Below are positions 57,847 through 64,000 of a DNA stretch of 64,000 nucleotides, piece by piece. Source of the stretch: Amphibalanus amphitrite (taxonomy: Eukaryota; Arthropoda; Thecostraca; Balanomorpha; Balanidae); NCBI RefSeq assembly GCF_019059575.1, contig NW_024881979.1, forward strand, positions 62,001 to 126,000, given 5' to 3'. Under the pieces are notes generated by a model. That model did not search any database and was not told the origin of the DNA. It was given only the letters and a program-made list of their open reading frames with translations. Numbering within the stretch: position 1 is the stretch's first letter; each line of letters opens with the position of its first letter. Position numbers and translations under genes: made by a program.

Positions 57847-58002
57847 AGTGCAGTGCACGTCAGTTCGTAGAACACGCACTCCGATCTGCACGTGCAAGGC
57901 TCATCCTCTCGTTTGGCGGCGGGCGTTTTTGCGGCGTTACAGAGGTGCTTGCTCAAACAACCTGCGGTCCCGCGATGCGGAGCCCAGCATCGCAGATGCT
58001 GG
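57847..58002 (+). repeat. Array unit R0: 3' fragment
   Basis: It carries only the 3' part, with hairpin variant CCAGCATC-GCA-GATGCTGG (57,984-58,002). Confidence 0.8.
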
Positions 58003-59875
58003 TAACCGCAGGTTGTTTGAAAAGACAAACACTATTCGTTAGAATTGTGTTTTTCTATTGAAAAACAACCGGAGCGGTCGTTCTCCGGGCTATGTTTTGC
58101 AAGTCTGGCCGCGAATTGGGGCAACTTGATTGGGGCCTAGACGAATCGCTCAATCTTCGTAAAAAGTTCAGTATATGGGCTCCCGGAGGCGATCTACCTT
58201 ATGGCACCGGTCGCTACTCGCTTAAAACCTCGTGGCACGTGGCACGTGCGATTCCATTTTCCCCATGTTAAGTCAACGGGGTTTTGGACACTTTTTGCGC
58301 CATCGGGAATGGCGGAAAAACGAGCCAAGAAAGGGGTGGTTTTCATCCCAGCATTTTATGGCAAACACGTTTGGGTACACGCTAGTGTGCGCTGTATACC
58401 CCTCAGAATCTCGGAACGTGTCTTTGCACGAGGTCAAAGTTGGAATTTTGCTGTGTCCCACGTTAAGTCAATGGACGGCGATGTCGAGCCTTTGCAGAGA
58501 CATTTTCATTCGATCTTTGTACAAAATTTTAGAGATAGATTTCGCCCAAACTCTTATATCTTGTAGAGGAAAGAGCATAGTACATGCCGTTATGCTTTGT
58601 TAAGCTGGCAAAACTCATTTTTTCTTATAAAGTTCATTTGAAAATTAAAATTTTTAACATGGAAAGTCAATGGGAGCGTCTTTGTTGCTTAATAACTTTT
58701 TACGTTGCAGATATATCAAAGTGAAAAGTTAATAAAATATACAACTTTCGATGCTCTTTCCAACAATGTATAGAACGTCACTGCACAATGTGCCGTTTTT
58801 AAGAAAAGTTGTAAAAAAGCAGGGCTCGACTGTGACTTGAACCCAACCACATTAGACTATACGAACAGGTGACGGGGATACCTCCCGTGTGCGGATGCGA
58901 CACTGATTATTGCTAAATATTAGCAGTAGGCCGCCTGTGGGGTGCCTTTACAAACCTTATATCTCTGCAACCACTGGACCGATTCACTCGCGGTCTTTTG
59001 TATGGGATAGCCTCTTCCATTCTTACACGTAGTGTGCTATTCTCGATGCGTATGGGTGACCCCTAATGCACGTGCCACGTGCAAAACGAAGAGGTGTCAG
59101 TTCGGTAACAAGTCTAATAACTCTGTAGTTAGTTTGCCGATTGCGCTGATACTTGGCATGGTTGTAGGCACCCGCCCCGCAATGCATTTCCATGTGTCAC
59201 GGTTGGGGTGCCGCTGCACGTGCGCACGGGCAGGGTGACGCTTCCAGATCTCGAGAACGGCCGGGCCGATTGTGATGAAACTTGGCACACCGTTAGGGAT
59301 CGGCGAGTAGGGTGCCGTGCACAAGTCAGATGGGACCCAGTTTGCACGTGCGCACGTGCAGGCTGACGCTTCCATATCTCAAGAACGGCTGGACCGACTG
59401 TGCTAAAATTTGGCATACCACTAGAGACTAGTTAGTAGGGTGCCGTGCACAAGTCAGTAAGTATGTATTTTCATGTGCCGCGGTTGGGGTGCAGCTGCAC
59501 GTGCGCACGTGTAGGGGTCGTTTCCCGATCTTGGAAACGGCTGGGCCGATTCAGATTAAATTTGGTACATCGCTAAAAACCGGCGAATAGAGTGCCGTGC
59601 ACAAGTCAATTGGGGCCCAGGCTGCACGTGCACACGTGCAGGGTGCCTCTTCAAGATCTCGAAAACGGCCGGGCCGATTGCACTCAAATTTTGCACAACG
59701 CTATAGACCGGCGAATAGGGTGCAGTGCACGTCAGCTTGTAGCACACCCACTCCGGTCTGCACGTGCAAGGCTCATCCTCTCATTTGGCGGCGGGCGTTT
59801 TTGCTGCGTTTACAAAGGTGCTTGCTCAAACAACCTGCGGTCCCGCGATGCGGAGCCCAGCATCGCAGATGCTGG
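58003..59875 (+). repeat. Array unit R1: complete, 1,873 bp
   Basis: 5' leader and the CCAGCATC/GATGCTGG hairpin variant (59,857-59,875) are both present. Confidence 0.85.
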
Positions 59876-61741
59876 TAACCGCAGGTTGTTTGAAAAGACA
59901 AACACTATTCGTTAGAATTGTGTTTTTCTATTGAAAAACAACCGGAGCGGTCCGTCTCCGGGCTATGTTTTGCAAGTCTGGCCGCGAATCAGTACAACTT
60001 GATTGGGGCCTAGACGAATCGCTCAATTTCCGTAAAAAGTTCAGGGTATGGGCTCCCGCAGGCGATCTACCTGATGGCATCGGTCGCTACTCGCTTAAAA
60101 CCTCGTGGCACGTGGCACGTGCGATTCCATTTTCCCCATGTTAAGTCAACGGGGTTTTGGACACTTTTTGCGCGATCGGGAATAGCGGGAAAACGAGCCA
60201 AGAAGGAGGTGGTTTTCTTCCCAGGATTTTATGGCAAACACGTTCCGGTACACGCCCGTGTGCGCCGTATACCCCTCAGAATCTCGGAACGTGTCTTTGC
60301 ACGAGGTCAAAGTTGGAATTTTGCTGTGTCCCATGTTAAGTCAATGGACGGCGATGCCGAGACTTTGCAGAGACATTTTCATTCGATCTTTGTACAAAAT
60401 TTTAGAGATAGATTTCGCCCAAACTCTTATATCTTGTAGAGGAAAGAGCATAGTACATGCCGTTATGCTTCGTTAAGCTGGCAAAACTCATTTTTTCTTA
60501 TAAAGTTTATTTGGAAATTAAAATTTTTAACATGGAAAGTCAATGGGAGCGTCTTTGTTGCTTAATAACTTTTTACGTTGCAGATGTATCAAAGTGAAAA
60601 GTTAATAAAATATACAACTTTCGATGCTCTTTCCAACAATGTATAAAACGTCACTGCACGATGTGCCGTTTTTAAGAAAAGTTGTAAAAAAGCAGGGCTC
60701 GACTGTGACTTGCCCAACCACATTAGAGGATACGAACAGGTGACGGGGATACCTCCCGTGTGCGGATGCGACACTGATTATTGCTAAATATTGGCAGTCG
60801 GCCGCCGTGGGGGCGCCTTTGCAAAGGTTATATCTCCACAACCGCTTGACCGCTTCACTCGCGGTCTTTTCCGTGAGATAGCTTCTTCCTTTCTCACACG
60901 TAGTGTGCTACTCTCGATGCGTATGGGTGACCCCTAATGCACGTGCCACGTGCAAAACGAAGAGGTGTCAGTTCGGTAGCAAGTGTAATAACTCTGTAGT
61001 TATTTTGCCGATTGCGCTGATCCTTGGCATGGATGTAGGCACCCGCCCCGCAATGCATATCCATGTGTCACGGTTGGGGTGCCGCTGCACGTGCACACGG
61101 GCAGGGTGACGCTTCCAGATCTCAAGAACGTCTGGGCCGATTATGATCAAAGTTGGCACACCGTTAGGGATCGGCGAGTAGGGTGCCGTGCACATGTCAG
61201 ATGGGACCCAGTTTGCACGTGCGCACGTGCAGGCTGACGCTTCCAGATCTCAAGAACGGCTGGGCCGACTGTGCTCAAATTTGGCATACCGCTAGAGACT
61301 GGTTAGTCGGGTGCCGTGCACAAGTCAGTTAGTATGTGTTGTGCCATGGTTGGGGTGCAGCTGCACGTGCGCACGTGTAGGGGTCGCTTCCAGATCTTGG
61401 AAACGGCTGGGCCGATTGAGCTCCAATTTGGTACACCGCTAGAAACCGGCGAATAGAGTGCCGTGCACAAGTCAATTGGGGCCTAGGCTGCACGTGCGCA
61501 CGTGCAGGGTGTCCCTTCCAGATCTCGAAAACGGCCGGGTCGATTGCACTCAAATTTGGCACACCGCTATAGACCGACGAATAGGGTGCCGTGCACGTCA
61601 GTCCGTAGCACACCGACTCCGGTCTGCACGTGCAAGGCTCATCCTCTCGTTTGCTGGCGGGCGTTTTTGCTGCGTTTACAAAGGTGCTTGCTCAAACAAC
61701 CTGCGGTCCCGCGATGCGGAGCCCGGCATCGCAGATGCCGG
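59876..61741 (+). repeat. Array unit R2: complete, 1,866 bp
   Basis: 5' leader present; it ends in the common CCGGCATC/GATGCCGG hairpin. Confidence 0.85.
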
Positions 61742-63457
61742 TAACCGCAGGTTGTTTGAAAAGACAAACACTATTCGTTAGAATTGTGTTTTTCTATTGA
61801 AAAACAACCGGAGCGGTCGTTCTCCGGGGTATGTTTTGCAAGTCTGGCCGCGAATTGGGGCAACTTGAGCGGGGCCTAGACGAAATGTACAATCTTCGTA
61901 AAAAGTTCAGTGTATGGGCTCCCGGGGGCGATCTACCTGATGGCACCGGTCGCTACTCGCTAAAAAGTCTTTTGCGCGTGGCACGTGCGATTCCATTTTC
62001 CCCATGTTAAGTGAACGGGGTTTTGGACACTTTTTGCGCCATTGCCAATGGCGGAAAAACGAGCCAAGAAAGGGGTGGTTTTCTTCCCAGCATTTTATGG
62101 CAAACACGTTTGGGTACACGCTCGTGTGCGCTGTATACCGCTCAGAATCTCGGAACGTGTCTTTGCACGAGGTCAAAGTTGGAATTTTGCTGTGTCCCAT
62201 GTTAAGTCAATGGACGGCGATGTCGAGACTTTGCAGAGACATTTTCATTCGTTCATTGTACAAAATTTTAGAGATAGATTTCGCCCAAACGCTTATATCT
62301 TGTAAAGGAAAGAGCATAGTACATGCCGTTATGCTTCGTTAAGCTGGCATAAGTCATTTTTTCTTTTAAAGTTAATTTGAAATTTAAATTTTTTAACATG
62401 GAAAGTCAATGGGAGCGTCTTTATTCCTCTATAACTTTTAGCTTTAGTAAGATATATAGGTGAAAAGTTAATATAATATACAACTTTTGATGCTCTTTCC
62501 ACTGATGCATAGGACGTCACTGCACGATGTGCCGTTTTTAAGAAAAGCTGTAAAAAATCAGGGCTCGACTGTGACTTGAACCCAACCACATTAGAGTATA
62601 CGAACAGGTGACGGCGATACCTCCCGTGTGCGGATGCGACACTGATTATTGCTAAATATTAGCAGTAGGCCGCCTGTGGGGTGCCTTTGCACACCTTATA
62701 TCTCTGCAACCACTGGACCGATTCACTCGCGGTCTTTTGTGTGGGATAGCTTCTTCCTTTCTTACACGTAGTGTGCTGTTTTCGATGCGTATGGGTGACC
62801 CCTAATGCACGTGCCACGTGCAAAACGAAGAGGTGTCAGTTCGGTAACAAGTCTAATAACTCTGTAGTTAGTTTGCCGATTGCGCTGATACTTGGCATGG
62901 TTGTAGGCACCTGCCGCGCAATGCATTTCCATGTGTCACGGTTGGGGTGCCGCTGCACGTGCACACGGGCAGGGTGACGCTTCCAGATCTCGAGAACGGC
63001 TGGGCCGATTGTGATCAAAGTTGGCACACCGCTAGAGGCTGGTAAGTAGGGTGCCGTGCACAAGTCAGATGGGACCCGTTATGCACGTGCGCACGTGCAG
63101 GCTGACGCTTCCAGATCTCAAGAACGGCTGGGCCGACTGTGCTCAAATTTGGTATACCGCTAGAGACTGGTTAGTAGGGTGCCGTGCACAAGTCAGTTAG
63201 TATGTATTTTCATGTGCCACGGTTGGGGTGCAGCTCCACGAGCGCACGTGTAGGGGTCGCTTCCAGATCTTGAAATTGACGGGGCCGATTGAGCTCCAAT
63301 TTGGTACACCGCTAGAAACCGGCGAATAGAGTGCCGCGCACAAGTCAATTGGGGCCTAGGCTGCACGTGCGCACGTGCAGGGTGTCGCTTCCAGATCTCG
63401 AAAACGGCCGGGTCGATTGCACTCAAATTTGGCACACCGCTATAGACCGACGAATAG
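61742..63457 (+). repeat. Array unit R3: 3'-truncated
   Basis: It ends at GACGAATAG, exactly as U6 does before U7. Confidence 0.85.
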
Positions 63458-64000
63458 TAACCGCAGGTTGTTTGAAAAGACAAACACTATTCGTTAGAAT
63501 TGTGTTTTTCTATTGAAAAACAACCGGAGCGGTCGTTCTCCGGGCTATGTTTTGCAAGTCTGGCCGCGAATCGAGACATTTTGGGTGGGGCCTAAACGAA
63601 TCGCTCAATCTTCGTAAAAAGTTCAGTGTATGGGCTCCCGGAGGCGATCTACCTGATGGCACCGGTCGCTACTCGCTAAAAAGTCTTTTGCGCGTGGCAC
63701 GTGCGATTCCATTTTCCCCATGTTAAGTCAACGGGGTTTTGGACACTTTTTGCGCGATCGCCAATAGCGGGAAAACGAGCCAAGAAGGAGGTGGTTTTCT
63801 TCCCAGCATTTTATGGCAAACACGTTCAGGTACACGCCAGTGTGCGCTGTATACCCCTCAGAATCTCGGAACGTGTCTTTGCACGAGGTCAAAGTTGGAA
63901 TTTTGCTGTGTCCCATGTTAAGTCAATGGACGGCGATGTCGAGACTTTGCAGAGACATTTTCATTCGATCTTTGTACAAAATTTTAGAGATAGATTTCGC
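63458..64000 (+). repeat. Array unit R4: cut by window end
   Basis: It corresponds to U7, with the same 5' start and the same sequence to the end of the window. Confidence 0.85.

Larger units (their letters stand above)
57847..64000 (+). repeat. Right head-to-tail array of the same structured repeat (runs off the window)
   Basis: It has the same unit, orientation and sub-structure as 5,100-19,735. It begins mid-unit with the last 156 bp of a copy and contains two essentially complete units, one truncated unit and a partial unit cut by the window end. Confidence 0.8.

Overview
The window looks like transposon-rich DNA from a multicellular animal. There are no compact operons or bacterial signals. 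Instead there are TTAA-flanked and hAT-like inverted-repeat elements, a truncated LINE with a target-site duplication, minisatellites, intron-like signals and a very large Helitron-type gene. A short degenerate (AACCT)n tract at 27.0-27.2 kb resembles arthropod (TTAGG)n telomere sequence, which is only a weak lineage hint. I do not name a species.

Layout. 1-5.1 kb: old repeats, including two TTAA-flanked inverted-repeat elements rich in AGGTCA hexamers, a candidate TATA promoter near 2.4 kb and a 275-bp tandem duplication. 5.1-19.7 kb: a head-to-tail array of a structured repeat whose complete unit is about 1,870 bp. Most units share one exact 5' start (TAACCGCAGG), complete units end in a hairpin, and other units stop at scattered 3' positions. 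19.8-35.9 kb: nested relics of TTAA/TIR elements, hAT-like ends, a composite inverted-repeat element, a GGGGCGCC minisatellite and many AGGTCA/TGACCT clusters. 35.9-46.4 kb: one uninterrupted 3,167-codon gene encoding a Helitron-like rolling-circle transposase with an N-terminal OTU protease domain, three AT-hooks, a HUH/two-tyrosine Rep domain and a PIF1-type helicase. 46.4-57.8 kb: a 117-bp minisatellite, a hAT MITE, a 5'-truncated LINE tail, two candidate minus-strand terminal exons with poly(A) signals and otherwise unassigned sequence. 57.8-64 kb: the same structured repeat array again. Its last 2.2 kb matches 11.5-13.7 kb at a constant offset of 50,271 bp with very few differences.

How the parts relate. 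The only clearly intact protein gene is the Helitron transposase. The arrayed repeat has the architecture expected of a non-autonomous Helitron/Helentron-type element: structured 5' end, inverted match near the 3' end, terminal hairpin, internal tandem repeats, constant 5' and variable 3' ends. It does not visibly share termini with the 3,167-aa element, so a donor-recipient relationship between them is inference only. Both ends of the Helitron element remain undetermined.
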